The translations under genes were made by a program, and so were the position numbers. From the NCBI RefSeq assembly GCF_047250385.1, contig NZ_JBLBVM010000055.1, forward strand, positions 62,001-126,000: a stretch of DNA of 64,000 nucleotides, given 5' to 3'. This document shows, piece by piece, positions 1 to 8,966 of this stretch. Position 1 is the stretch's first letter. Each line of letters opens with the position of its first letter. The DNA comes from Glaciecola sp047250385 (GTDB taxonomy: Bacteria > Pseudomonadota > Gammaproteobacteria > Enterobacterales > Alteromonadaceae). The notes under the pieces are model-generated. The model was given only the letters and a program-made list of their open reading frames with translations, did no database searches and was not told where the DNA came from.

Positions 1-64
1 GTCACCTCAAAAGTTACATTTCTCCTTCCTACTTAACTTGTTGAATTTATTGGTTTAAATAAAT

Positions 65-80
65 TGGCACTGTAATTGCA
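65..80 (+). promoter_or_regulatory. sigma-54 promoter of fliE operon
   Basis: The sequence TGGCACTGTAATTGCA matches the -24/-12 consensus of sigma-54 (RpoN) promoters: GG at 66-67 and GC at 78-79, separated by exactly 10 bases. Transcription should start near 91, about 45 bases before the fliE ATG. In polar flagellates this promoter class serves the hook-basal-body genes under an NtrC-type activator (FlrC/FleR); the activator gene is not in this window. Confidence 0.88.
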
Positions 81-135
81 AAATCAAATGCAATCGTCGC
101 AATATATACAAATTAATGACACTAGGGGTTGTGTG

Positions 136-462
136 ATGGATATCAAAGCAAATTCTATCTACCAAGAAATGCAGGCTATGGTTGGTGACATCAAGCCAAT
201 CAAAATGGATGTACCTTCTGTGCAAGGTAATTCATCGGCTAGCCAATTTTCCGACATGCTCAGTCAAGCTGTTAACAACGTTAATGGTATGCAAAGAGAA
301 TCACGCGAAATGCAAGTGTCTTTCGATATGGGTGACCCGAATTTGAGCTTAGCAGATGTAATGATTACTAAAGAAAAGGCGAGTATTGCTTTTGAAGCAA
401 CTGTCCAAGTGCGCAACAAAGTACTTGAAGCCTACAAAACTATTATGAACATGCCGGTTTAA
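136..462 (+). CDS. fliE: flagellar hook-basal body protein FliE
   Basis: FliE is the small adaptor that joins the MS-ring/export gate to the proximal rod. The 108-residue product has the usual family length and the typical C-terminal half, which carries the residues SFDMGDPNLSLADVMI followed by a helix ending in KVLEAYKTIMNMPV. The ATG at 136 was chosen because an AGGGG ribosome binding site lies 7 bases upstream; an in-frame TTG further upstream falls inside the sigma-54 promoter and cannot be the start. The gene opens the fliEFGHIJ run and is followed by fliF after 11 bases, so the two are almost certainly co-transcribed. Confidence 0.97.
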   Translation: MDIKANSIYQEMQAMVGDIKPIKMDVPSVQGNSSASQFSDMLSQAVNNVNGMQRESREMQVSFDMGDPNLSLADVMITKEKASIAFEATVQVRNKVLEAYKTIMNMPV

Positions 463-473
463 GGAAATAAGTC

Positions 474-2168
474 GTGGCTGAAGCAGCAAGTACAGAATTA
501 ACACTTTCAGATAACCTAGATGGCAATGACGATATGGTTGAGAGTAAACCACGTCTCATGGACCAGTTAGGCACTACTGAGATGGTTCGTCAAATTACCT
601 TGGTGGTTACCTTGGTTATTTGTATCGTCATCGCCATTTTCGTTTTTCTTTGGTCTAAAGAACCGACATATCGCCCTTTGGCTCAAATGCCGACTCAAGA
701 ACTTATTGAAACCTTAGACTATCTCGATCAGAGCGAAATACACTACAAACTGGAAGGCAATACTGTTTACGTAGAAGAAGCCCAGTTTAATGATGCAAAA
801 TTTGGAATGGCTCGTCAGGGAATTAATAATGAGGCCTCTCAGGGCACCGACATTATCATGACTGACATGGGCTTTGGTGTTAGCCAACGTGTTGAAATGG
901 AGCGCTTAAAACATGCTCGTGAGCAACAAATTGCACGCACAATTGAAGATATGAACGCAATAGGTAAAGCGCGTGTGCTTCTCGCTTTACCTAAAGAAAA
1001 TGTATTCGCACGTCGAGAGAAGAAAGCGAGCGCTACAGTGGTTGTGACAGCGCGTCGAGGTAATGTCGTTTCACGCGAAGAAGTTGACTCTATCGTTGAT
1101 ATCGTAGCTTCTGCTGTTCAAGGTATGGAGCCAAGCAGAGTAACCGTCACAGACAATAATGGTCGACTACTCAACTCAGGCTCACAAGACGCAGGCGCAT
1201 CAGCTGCTCGAAAAGAATATGAATTAGAGAAAAAGCGTGAGTTGGAATACATGGAGAAGATTGACTCTATCTTAATTCCAGTTTTAGGCTTAGGCAACTA
1301 CACGGCGCAAACCGACGTCACCATGGACTTCACAGCAGTTGAGCAAACACAACGTCGCTTTAATCCCGACCTTCCTGCTGTTAGAAGCGAGATGATATCT
1401 GAACAGAATAATGTAGGGAATGTTATTGCTGGTATTCCGGGTGCTTTGTCAAATCAGCCTCCACTTGATTCCGATATTCCTGAAAATGCAACGGGAGGTG
1501 GCAACGGTTCACCATTGCCAGGCAGCAATAGTAAAGAACAAACACGTAACTATGAATTAGATACAACGATAAGTCATACCAAGCAGCAAACCGGTGTTAT
1601 TCGTCGCCTAAGTGTTTCCGTTGCAGTGGACCATGTTTCCTCTACAGCAGCCGATGGCACGGTGACTAGCGTCCCTATGAGTCAGGAGCAATTACTAAAT
1701 ATTCGTCGCTTGTTGCAAGGCGGTATCGGTTTTGACGTAACTCGAGGTGACTCCCTTGAAGTGGTTAGCATTCCATTCAACAGAATAGAGTTGGGTGAAG
1801 CAGCTGATAAACCTTTGTGGGAACATGAGCGATTTATGCCTACACTTAAGCTAGTATTAGGTGCATTGGTCATTATCATTTTGATTTTCTTTGTGGTTCG
1901 CCCAATGCTCACTAAGCTTATCTTCCCAGAGAACAATATTGTGGATGATGAGTTCGACGAGTCCGATTTAGACTTAGGTGAAGATCCACTTGCGATGCTG
2001 AATGATGAATTTGATGAAACTCAAATTGGTTTCGCCGCAGACGGTTCTTTAAAACTACCTAATCTGCGTAAAGACGAAGATGTGTTAAAAGCCGTACGTG
2101 CTCTTGTAGCCAACGAGCCTGAGTTATCAGCGCAAGTTGTTCGCGGTTGGTTACTACAAGACGAATAA
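474..2168 (+). CDS. fliF: flagellar MS-ring protein FliF
   Basis: FliF forms the inner-membrane MS-ring on which the rotor and the export apparatus assemble. The 564-residue protein has the expected plan: a cytoplasmic N-terminus, a first membrane segment at about residues 41-60, a large periplasmic ring-building region, a second membrane segment at about 456-476, and an acidic cytoplasmic tail. The tail ends in VVRGWLLQDE, the kind of C-terminal peptide that FliF uses to bind FliG. Translation begins at a GTG, with AAGGA overlapping the fliE stop codon. The gene lies between fliE and fliG with gaps of about a dozen bases, so it belongs to the same operon. Confidence 0.98.
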   Translation: MAEAASTELTLSDNLDGNDDMVESKPRLMDQLGTTEMVRQITLVVTLVICIVIAIFVFLWSKEPTYRPLAQMPTQELIETLDYLDQSEIHYKLEGNTVYVEEAQFNDAKFGMARQGINNEASQGTDIIMTDMGFGVSQRVEMERLKHAREQQIARTIEDMNAIGKARVLLALPKENVFARREKKASATVVVTARRGNVVSREEVDSIVDIVASAVQGMEPSRVTVTDNNGRLLNSGSQDAGASAARKEYELEKKRELEYMEKIDSILIPVLGLGNYTAQTDVTMDFTAVEQTQRRFNPDLPAVRSEMISEQNNVGNVIAGIPGALSNQPPLDSDIPENATGGGNGSPLPGSNSKEQTRNYELDTTISHTKQQTGVIRRLSVSVAVDHVSSTAADGTVTSVPMSQEQLLNIRRLLQGGIGFDVTRGDSLEVVSIPFNRIELGEAADKPLWEHERFMPTLKLVLGALVIIILIFFVVRPMLTKLIFPENNIVDDEFDESDLDLGEDPLAMLNDEFDETQIGFAADGSLKLPNLRKDEDVLKAVRALVANEPELSAQVVRGWLLQDE

Positions 2169-2180
2169 GGAGTAAATAAT

Positions 2181-3224
2181 ATGGCTGAAGACGAAGTTGT
2201 AAAAGAAAGCCCTCCGGCATACGACGTCAACAAACTAGACGGCGTAGAAAAAGCATCAATCTTGTTGTTGAGCTTATCGGAAGACGATGCTGCACAAATT
2301 TTAAAATTCATGGAACCTAAGCAAGTACAAGTTTTAGGTGCAGCTATGGCGGCCATGGATGATATGACACAGGATAAAATTACTTCTGTGCATACACACT
2401 TCATTGATGAAATTCAAAACTACTCGACGATTGGCTTCAAGAGCCAAGACTTCGTGCGCGGTGCATTAATTTCGGCATTAGGCGAAGACAAAGCAGCACA
2501 TCTACTCGACCAAATTATGACGGGTAGCGGTGCGAAAGGCCTAGAGTCACTTAAATGGATGGATTCTAAGCAAGTTGCTACTATCATTCGAAATGAGCAT
2601 CCTCAAATCCAAACAATCGTTATGTCTTACTTGGAGCCGGAACAATCTGCCGAAATTTTGGCGCAGTTCCCAGAGAAAGTACGATTAGACTTATTGATGC
2701 GTGTTGCCAACCTAGAAGAAGTTCAACCAGCCGCGCTACAAGAACTTAATGAGATCATGGAGAAACAGTTTGCCGGTCAAGCTGGTGCTCAAGCTGCGAA
2801 GATGGGCGGATTGAAATCTGCGGCGAATATCATGAACTTCCTTGATACCAATATCGAAGGTCAGTTGATGGATGCCATTCGCGAAACGGATGAAGAGATG
2901 AGTCAGCAAATTCAAGATCTCATGTTCGTATTCGATAATCTTATTGATGTTGATGACCGAGGCATTCAAGCGATATTGCGTGAAACTCAGCAAGAAAGCT
3001 TGATGAAAGCAATCAAAGGCGCAGACGAAGAGCTTCGTAATAAGATTACGGGCAATATGTCTAAACGTGCCGCTGAAATGTTGATAGATGATCTTGAAGC
3101 TATGGGTCCTGTTCGCTTAAGTGAAGTTGAAACCGCTCAGAAAGAAATCCTAGCTATTGCGCGTCGCTTGGCTGATGCCGGTGAAGTTATGCTAGGCGGT
3201 GGCGGCGGTGAAGAATTCGTCTAA
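2181..3224 (+). CDS. fliG: flagellar motor switch protein FliG
   Basis: FliG couples the C-ring to the stator and transmits torque. The 347-residue product has the full three-part family length. It contains the EHPQ motif of the middle domain at about residue 139 and a C-terminal domain with the charged stretch MLIDDLEAMGPVRLSEVE, where the torque-generating residues lie in characterised FliG proteins. A GGAG ribosome binding site precedes the ATG. The stop codon overlaps the fliH start by one base (TAATG), which suggests translational coupling. A glycine-rich tail (GGGGG) precedes the end; it is short and probably unstructured. Confidence 0.98.
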   Translation: MAEDEVVKESPPAYDVNKLDGVEKASILLLSLSEDDAAQILKFMEPKQVQVLGAAMAAMDDMTQDKITSVHTHFIDEIQNYSTIGFKSQDFVRGALISALGEDKAAHLLDQIMTGSGAKGLESLKWMDSKQVATIIRNEHPQIQTIVMSYLEPEQSAEILAQFPEKVRLDLLMRVANLEEVQPAALQELNEIMEKQFAGQAGAQAAKMGGLKSAANIMNFLDTNIEGQLMDAIRETDEEMSQQIQDLMFVFDNLIDVDDRGIQAILRETQQESLMKAIKGADEELRNKITGNMSKRAAEMLIDDLEAMGPVRLSEVETAQKEILAIARRLADAGEVMLGGGGGEEFV

Positions 3225-4036
3225 TGACTATATCAAGTAGTAAGCCAAAGGCACAATCTATCAAAGCCGCATCGAATAAATCATTTGATGAGGCAAAAAC
3301 CTGGGATTTACCCACCGTCAATTCTGACGTGGAAAGTACAGCGACCAACGCGCTTAATAAAAGCAGAACATGGAAGTACGAGCCACCAGAAGTTGAGGAA
3401 GAAGTTAAACCTTTAACAGCTAAGGACATTGAAGAAATTCGTGCCGCTGCTTACGAAGAAGGTTTCGCCTTAGGAAAAGAAGAAGGTTACGCTGAAGGAC
3501 TCGAACTAGGTAAACAGGAAGGCACGGAACAAGGTTTAGCTGAGGGCAAAGAGCAAGGTCTTGCTGAGGGCATGCAAGCAGGGCAAGAGCAAATGGAAGA
3601 ATTGGCAAGAAGTTGGCAGTCTATTATCGAGCAAGCAGCAAAACCCTTGGCTCAGATCAATCAAGAACTTGAAAAAGAATTGGTCATCCTTTCGGTTAAA
3701 CTGGCGAAAGCAGTCATTAATGTTGAGGTGACAACGCAACAAGACGTCATTCTCAGTGCGATTAGTGAAGGTATTAAAGTTCTTCCAATTCAAGAAAGCC
3801 AGTATCAGTTTCAGATGAACCCTATTGATGTTGCGATGGTGAAGGGACACTTTGGAGAGGAAGTTATCGCTGAAAACAATTGGAAGCTTATTGAAAACCC
3901 GAGTATTGAACGTGGGGGTTGCGAACTGAGCACACAAAATAACGCGGTAGATATGTCTATTGAGCGCCGAAGCGCCGACGTATTTGAGCAGTTTCTAAAC
4001 GCCCAAGGATTGAATCATGACCCTCGCAATAGCTGA
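3224..4036 (+). CDS. fliH: flagellar export stator protein FliH
   Basis: FliH binds the FliI ATPase and links it to the C-ring and export gate. The 270-residue product has a variable N-terminus, then at about residues 75-125 a striking series of GxxxG-type repeats (LGKEEGYAEGLELGKQEG and on), the hallmark of the FliH central helix. A conserved C-terminal domain resembling V-ATPase subunit E follows. Its start overlaps fliG by one base and its end overlaps fliI by 20 bases, so the three proteins are probably made in a coupled fashion. The repeats are written with Glu, Gly, Lys and Gln codons and may be prone to length change between strains. Confidence 0.95.
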   Translation: MTISSSKPKAQSIKAASNKSFDEAKTWDLPTVNSDVESTATNALNKSRTWKYEPPEVEEEVKPLTAKDIEEIRAAAYEEGFALGKEEGYAEGLELGKQEGTEQGLAEGKEQGLAEGMQAGQEQMEELARSWQSIIEQAAKPLAQINQELEKELVILSVKLAKAVINVEVTTQQDVILSAISEGIKVLPIQESQYQFQMNPIDVAMVKGHFGEEVIAENNWKLIENPSIERGGCELSTQNNAVDMSIERRSADVFEQFLNAQGLNHDPRNS

Positions 4037-5384
4037 TAGAATTAAGCAATTGCAAGAGCAGGTGCCAAAAGCACCCGCTATTTCTTCTGGAAAACTGATT
4101 CGAGGAGTGGGCCTCACACTTGAGGCTGTCGGTTGCCAAGTGCCTGTGGGTGGTCGTTGCTTAGTGCAAACCAGTCAAGGACAAATTGAAGCTGAAGTTG
4201 TCGGTTTTTCTGGCGACGTTACGTATTTAATGCCAACAGAATCTGTTAAAGGCATTGTCCCTGGCTCACGTGTTCAGCCACTTTCACATGAAAATGGTTT
4301 GGCAGTTGGGGATGAATTATTGGGACGAGTTATTGACGCCAATGGCGAACCCCTTGATGGTAAAGGCCCAATACTCTGTAATAAGAAAGCATCTTTAACA
4401 CCACCACCAATAAACCCCCTAGTGAGAAAACCCGTAGATCAACCACTCGATGTTGGTGTAAGAGCAATAAACACTGTGCTTACCGTCGGCAAAGGCCAAA
4501 GAATGGGTTTATTTGCAGGCAGTGGCGTGGGTAAGAGTGTATTAATGGGAATGATGACACGAGGCACAACTGCCGATGTGGTTGTTGTTGGTTTAATAGG
4601 TGAACGTGGTCGAGAAGTTAAAGAATTTATTCAAGATATTTTAAGCGAAGAAGAGCGTGAAAAAGCAGTTGTAGTTGCCGCACCGGCCGATACCTCACCC
4701 TTGATGCGTCTTAAGGGTTGTGAAGCGGCTGTAACGATCGCTGAGTATTTTAGAGATCAGGGGAAAGACGTATTACTTCTGGTTGATTCGCTGACCAGAT
4801 ATGCAATGGCGCAACGCGAAATTGCACTCGCCGTTGGTGAGCCGCCTGCAACGAAAGGCTACCCACCGTCAGTCTTCGCCAAATTGCCGGCACTCGTGGA
4901 AAGAGCGGGTAATGGCACTGAACTACAAGGTTCAATTACTGCCTTTTATACCGTTTTAACAGAAGGGGATGATTTACAAGATCCTATCGCGGATTCTGCC
5001 CGTGCAATACTAGATGGTCATATTGTGTTATCGCGTCAACTCGCCGAGTCAGGTCACTATCCTGCGATTGACATTGAAGCTTCTATTAGCCGAGTTATGC
5101 CGCAAGTTGTTGCTGAAGAGCATGTTCTACAAGCACGTAATATCAAACAAGTTTATTCGACCTATCAGCAAAACAAAGATTTGATTAGCATTGGTGCCTA
5201 CGCGCGTGGAACAGACAATCGCATTGACTTGTCAATTGCAGCAGAGCCAGCAATTAACGCCTTTTTACAGCAAAGTATGGGGCAAGTTATTACGTTTGAG
5301 CAATGTGTAGAGTCGATGGCTACGCTTAATGGCGGGCTAAATGCTGCCTCAGCTCATGGTCAAAATGCGCAACAAGCTAGGTAG
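4017..5384 (+). CDS. fliI: flagellum-specific ATP synthase FliI
   Basis: FliI is the hexameric ATPase of flagellar type III export and is related to the F1 beta subunit. The 455-residue protein carries a Walker A loop (AGSGVGKS) at about residues 168-175 and a Walker B strand (LLLVDSLTR), followed by the family segment REIALAVGEPPATKGYPPSV. The ATG lies within the last codons of fliH, giving a 20-base overlap. The gene ends 11 bases before fliJ. Length and motifs are intact, so the enzyme should be active. Confidence 0.98.
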   Translation: MTLAIADRIKQLQEQVPKAPAISSGKLIRGVGLTLEAVGCQVPVGGRCLVQTSQGQIEAEVVGFSGDVTYLMPTESVKGIVPGSRVQPLSHENGLAVGDELLGRVIDANGEPLDGKGPILCNKKASLTPPPINPLVRKPVDQPLDVGVRAINTVLTVGKGQRMGLFAGSGVGKSVLMGMMTRGTTADVVVVGLIGERGREVKEFIQDILSEEEREKAVVVAAPADTSPLMRLKGCEAAVTIAEYFRDQGKDVLLLVDSLTRYAMAQREIALAVGEPPATKGYPPSVFAKLPALVERAGNGTELQGSITAFYTVLTEGDDLQDPIADSARAILDGHIVLSRQLAESGHYPAIDIEASISRVMPQVVAEEHVLQARNIKQVYSTYQQNKDLISIGAYARGTDNRIDLSIAAEPAINAFLQQSMGQVITFEQCVESMATLNGGLNAASAHGQNAQQAR

Positions 5385-5395
5385 CCATATTTCAA

Positions 5396-5848
5396 ATGAG
5401 TAATTTAAAACAACTGCATATGGTTGCTGACCTGGAAACAAAAAAAGAACAAAAGCTGGCGCAAAACTATCAATTTGCCGCCAAGAACCTGCAAGACAAT
5501 CAACAAAAACTAAGTGGCCTTGAACAGTACCGTCTCGATTACCTAAAACTCATTCAACAGAAAGGCCAGCTGGGCGTTGAAGCAAAAGAGTTGCATCAGC
5601 ATCAATCCTTTGTCGCTAAGCTTGATCGCGCTTGTGAACAGCAAATTCAATTTGTGAGTCAGGCTGTGTTAGTTGCGGATCAACGCAAGCGACAATGGCT
5701 TGAGCAACAAAAGCGACGCAAAGCCATCGAAATGTTAATTTCTAAAAAAGTTAAAGAAGCTTCAAGCGTGGCCTCACGCCAAGAGCAGCAACTGTTTGAC
5801 GAAATTGCTATTCAAAAGTTTGTACGCAGCGAGCCAAATCTGCGCTAG
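5396..5848 (+). CDS. fliJ: flagellar export protein FliJ
   Basis: FliJ is a small coiled-coil protein that occupies the centre of the FliI hexamer and contacts FlhA. The 150-residue product is almost wholly alpha-helical and rich in Gln, Lys and Glu, the composition expected of the antiparallel coiled coil of this family. Sequence conservation in FliJ is low, so the call rests mainly on size, composition and position directly after fliI. It is the last gene of the first flagellar operon; a new sigma-54 site begins at its stop codon. Confidence 0.93.
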   Translation: MSNLKQLHMVADLETKKEQKLAQNYQFAAKNLQDNQQKLSGLEQYRLDYLKLIQQKGQLGVEAKELHQHQSFVAKLDRACEQQIQFVSQAVLVADQRKRQWLEQQKRRKAIEMLISKKVKEASSVASRQEQQLFDEIAIQKFVRSEPNLR

Positions 5849-5849
5849 T

Positions 5850-5865
5850 TGGTACAGCCTTTGCA
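5850..5865 (+). promoter_or_regulatory. sigma-54 promoter upstream of fliK
   Basis: The sequence TGGTACAGCCTTTGCA has GG at 5851-5852 and GC at 5863-5864 with the required 10-base spacing, and a perfect TTGCA -12 element. It lies immediately after the fliJ stop and about 100 bases before the fliK ATG. It would make fliK to flhB a separate sigma-54-dependent unit. The -24 block reads TGGTAC instead of TGGCAC, a small deviation. Confidence 0.75.
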
Positions 5866-5965
5866 ATTCATCTAGTAAGCGCTTGTTTAAATAATCATAA
5901 GTTATTGTAAATATTGATTAATATTAAATAAGTCCAAATTTAACGCTTAGGATGAAATCAGTATT

Positions 5966-8218
5966 ATGCAACAATTTGCCTCTACTCAAACAAGTATTGC
6001 CGCTAGCAAAATTCCATTTGAAGATGTAAAGCAATCTTCAACAAATTCTTCATTTGCGGAAAGTTCGCCAATTGCTGGTAATTCACCTAAAAGTGCATTT
6101 GAAGAAGCGCTTAGTCAACATGAACAGTCTAACCAATCGGCTGCAACGCGCAGTCGCAGAGCTTCAGCAGAGAGTGAAAAAAAGTTAGAGCAAAGAAATG
6201 ACCAGCGCGAAGCGAGCATGAAAGAGCAGGAACGACTCAAGGAAACGGCTGAAAATAATAAGCAGCTATCGAGCGAGCAAACAGAAAAAGATACTAATCT
6301 TAAAAATGACGCTAAACAAACTCTTCAATCATCGGCATTGGCAGACCAAGGTCAAACAAGTAAGCAAAACGGTGAGACAACTGTTGAAGAAGTAGCGTTA
6401 AGCGCAGACAAAAAAAGCTTGTTAGAAGGTGAGTTGAAATCGTCAAATATTACTGATGATTTCGATTGGGTTTCTTATGTGAACAAAGTAAAAGATTTAT
6501 CTTCTACTTCAGGTGATGCCTCTTTCGATGATGTCTCTTCAGCTGCTATCTCATCACACATCATTCCCAATGATCTTCATACTGAAAATAATCACCCGGC
6601 AATGGATATTTTTGCGCAAACTATTGCTTCAATGGATTCAGCAAATGATGCGCTGAAAGATCCCAGTTTAGTATCATCCGAAATTCTTGATGCTGCGACG
6701 GACACGGAGTTTTTAGAAATTAGTTTAAGTGAGCAAGAGCTGGCAGCTTTGATTAATGCCGCGGGTGGCAATTCCGAAGAGCCTGCAAGTTTAAACAGCG
6801 AGGAAATGGCTGACTTAGATAAAGCCATCGCTAAACTATTAAATCAGTTGGTTTCCAAAGAGGAAGGTGATGCGACTAAGAATGTAAATGAAGAACAGGG
6901 TCAGAATGCTGATGATGCCAATTTGCTTAAAGATTTCTTGCAAGCTTCTCCCCTGGAGATTGTTGATCCACAAAAGGTTCCTATGCCACTTGTGGAAAAT
7001 GCAGATGTAATTAATGAAAACGCTGAAGCAGATAAAACCTTGGAAGAACTATTACTTCAAGAGGAAGTGAGCACCTTAGAAACTGTTAATGAAAAAACAA
7101 GTGAATCGGATGTAAGTGTTGTTAAAAGCGACGAGTATCTTGTGCCAAAACCTCTAGAGTCAAACGATGAACAACAATCTATTTTGGCGGAGACTGAAGC
7201 ACAACAACTAAGTGCCAATGTATCACAGGCGCTAAACCAAGCGTCTGACAAAACCGAGAAAGCACCAGTTGCTCCATTGTTTGTTGCCGTAGATAAGACG
7301 TCGGCTAAAAAGCAAGGTGAATTGTTGGCAAAACTACCTCCTGAAGCAGAAGCTAGCGCAATTGACAATATTGCGACACGCGTCGAGTCAGTCGTAACAG
7401 ATTTGAAAGCCGAAGGTAAATCGACGGAATTTATTGCGGCATTGCAGTCTGGCGTTAAAGAAATGAAAGAACAGTTGAAGCAAGGACGAGAGCCAGGCAT
7501 TGATTTAAAAACCTTAGTGTCAGATGCTTTAGCTGAGACGGACCTTAAAGTCAGCGGCAAAACTGAAGTCGCATTGGATAAACAGCTGAGTCAGGTCACA
7601 AACATTTTAGCGGCGGCAAGTTCTTTAAATCAAAGTAATCAACAACAAAATTATTTGAATACCGGTTTGAATGAAGTTCAGGGTATGAAAGAGATTACTC
7701 AGCAGCAAATCGAAAGTACTCGACTTGCCCAACAAACAGTTGTGAACGAAAAAGCGGTGAATATATTTAAGCCAGAGGGCCAGCAACAACTGACTGAAAA
7801 AGTGCGTTGGATGATGAACACGCGCAATCTATCTGCTGAAATCAGGCTCGACCCACCAGATTTAGGTGGCATGAATATTAAAGTTAATTTGTCTGGCGAT
7901 TCAGCGACAGTTAACTTCGTGGTGCAATCTCAACAAGCACGTGAAGCATTAGAGCAAGCAGTGCCTAGATTGCGCGAAATGCTTGAGGAGCAGGGTATTG
8001 AACTTGGTCAATCATCAGTTCAGCAAGACAGCTCGGGTACTGGTCAGCAATCAGAACAGGATAGTTTGGCAAATAATTCCAATGCATCTAGCAATATGGC
8101 ACAACAATCGCAAGATGGAAGACAAGTAGAAGATGAACTTGATCTAGACGCCAACAACGGTGCTGTTGAACAGCGTATTAGCGGCGGTAGAATAGGCGGT
8201 ATAGATTATTACGCCTAA
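5966..8218 (+). CDS. fliK: flagellar hook-length control protein FliK
   Basis: FliK measures the hook during its export and switches the apparatus to late substrates. The 750-residue product is long for the family. Its first 550 or so residues are acidic, Ser/Gln/Glu-rich and of low complexity, as expected for the extended ruler part. The C-terminal region around residues 600-700 is the conserved hook-length domain, with LTEKVRWMMNTRNLSAEIRL and then DPPDLGGMNIKVNLSGDSA. The ATG is about 100 bases downstream of a sigma-54 promoter, so the gene probably starts a new transcript running into fliL. The long ruler might mean a longer hook, but length alone does not prove that. Confidence 0.95.
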   Translation: MQQFASTQTSIAASKIPFEDVKQSSTNSSFAESSPIAGNSPKSAFEEALSQHEQSNQSAATRSRRASAESEKKLEQRNDQREASMKEQERLKETAENNKQLSSEQTEKDTNLKNDAKQTLQSSALADQGQTSKQNGETTVEEVALSADKKSLLEGELKSSNITDDFDWVSYVNKVKDLSSTSGDASFDDVSSAAISSHIIPNDLHTENNHPAMDIFAQTIASMDSANDALKDPSLVSSEILDAATDTEFLEISLSEQELAALINAAGGNSEEPASLNSEEMADLDKAIAKLLNQLVSKEEGDATKNVNEEQGQNADDANLLKDFLQASPLEIVDPQKVPMPLVENADVINENAEADKTLEELLLQEEVSTLETVNEKTSESDVSVVKSDEYLVPKPLESNDEQQSILAETEAQQLSANVSQALNQASDKTEKAPVAPLFVAVDKTSAKKQGELLAKLPPEAEASAIDNIATRVESVVTDLKAEGKSTEFIAALQSGVKEMKEQLKQGREPGIDLKTLVSDALAETDLKVSGKTEVALDKQLSQVTNILAAASSLNQSNQQQNYLNTGLNEVQGMKEITQQQIESTRLAQQTVVNEKAVNIFKPEGQQQLTEKVRWMMNTRNLSAEIRLDPPDLGGMNIKVNLSGDSATVNFVVQSQQAREALEQAVPRLREMLEEQGIELGQSSVQQDSSGTGQQSEQDSLANNSNASSNMAQQSQDGRQVEDELDLDANNGAVEQRISGGRIGGIDYYA

Positions 8219-8343
8219 AAGTAGCGTATAATATGGTCAGTGTTGTTGACAGTCGCATGTCGGAATTCTGACAGCAGTGTCATTAACTTGTTGAATGGCC
8301 TAATTTATATACGCAAATAAATATTATTTAAGAGAGCATTGGC

Positions 8344-8862
8344 ATGGCAGAAGAAGAGTTAGAAATTGAAGAAGGTGGTAAGAAGAAAAGCAAACTAATG
8401 CTGATCATTATCATCGTGGTTGTCTTACTTGGTGGTGGTGGCGGTGCTTATTTCTTTTTATTCATGGGAGAAGAGCCTGCGGCTGCAGAAGGTGAAGGCG
8501 CTGCTGAAGAAACTTCAATTGAAGCCGACGCGCCACCAGAAGGAAAAGCATTGTATGTGGCTATGCCTAGACCATTTACCTTCAATGCTCCTGGCGTAGC
8601 TAGAGAACGAATTGTTCAAATAGAGGTGCAACTCATGGTAAGAGGCGTACAAAGCGAAGAAATGGCAAAGCGTCATATACCGATGATAGAAGGTACCTTA
8701 TTGCAAGTATTCAGCGCATCCAACGCTGATGATTTAGTAACAGATGTGGGTAAAGTTGAACTGAAAGAACGTGCCACAAAGCAAGTACGACAGGTTATGA
8801 AAGAGCTGGAAGGTTCTAGTATTGTCGAGCAGGTTTTATTTACTGGATTTGTCATTCAGTAA
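8344..8862 (+). CDS. fliL: flagellar basal body-associated protein FliL
   Basis: FliL is a single-pass inner-membrane protein that surrounds and supports the stators. The 172-residue product has an acidic cytoplasmic N-terminus, one membrane helix at about residues 18-41 (KLMLIIIIVVVLLGGGGGAY) and a periplasmic domain ending in VEQVLFTGFVIQ, typical of the family. A 125-base gap separates it from fliK and a 104-base gap from fliM. These gaps hold short inverted repeats but no promoter match that I would defend. Confidence 0.95.
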   Translation: MAEEELEIEEGGKKKSKLMLIIIIVVVLLGGGGGAYFFLFMGEEPAAAEGEGAAEETSIEADAPPEGKALYVAMPRPFTFNAPGVARERIVQIEVQLMVRGVQSEEMAKRHIPMIEGTLLQVFSASNADDLVTDVGKVELKERATKQVRQVMKELEGSSIVEQVLFTGFVIQ

Positions 8863-8966
8863 GCGCAGCAGAAATAATAGTCACCGCGAATACTGGGATC
8901 ACTATGATCATGGCGCGGTTAGTTATAAGAATTACTCATTTTGAGTAAGCCAACACGAGAATTAAT

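Noticed and set aside
76..135. N-terminal extension of FliE from a TTG at 76
   Set aside because: The TTG lies within the -12 element of the sigma-54 promoter, upstream of the predicted transcription start. The ATG at 136 has a good ribosome binding site.
8256..8276. Sigma-54 site before fliL (CGG-N10-GC)
   Set aside because: The spacing is right by chance, but neither the TGGCAC nor the TTGC block is present.
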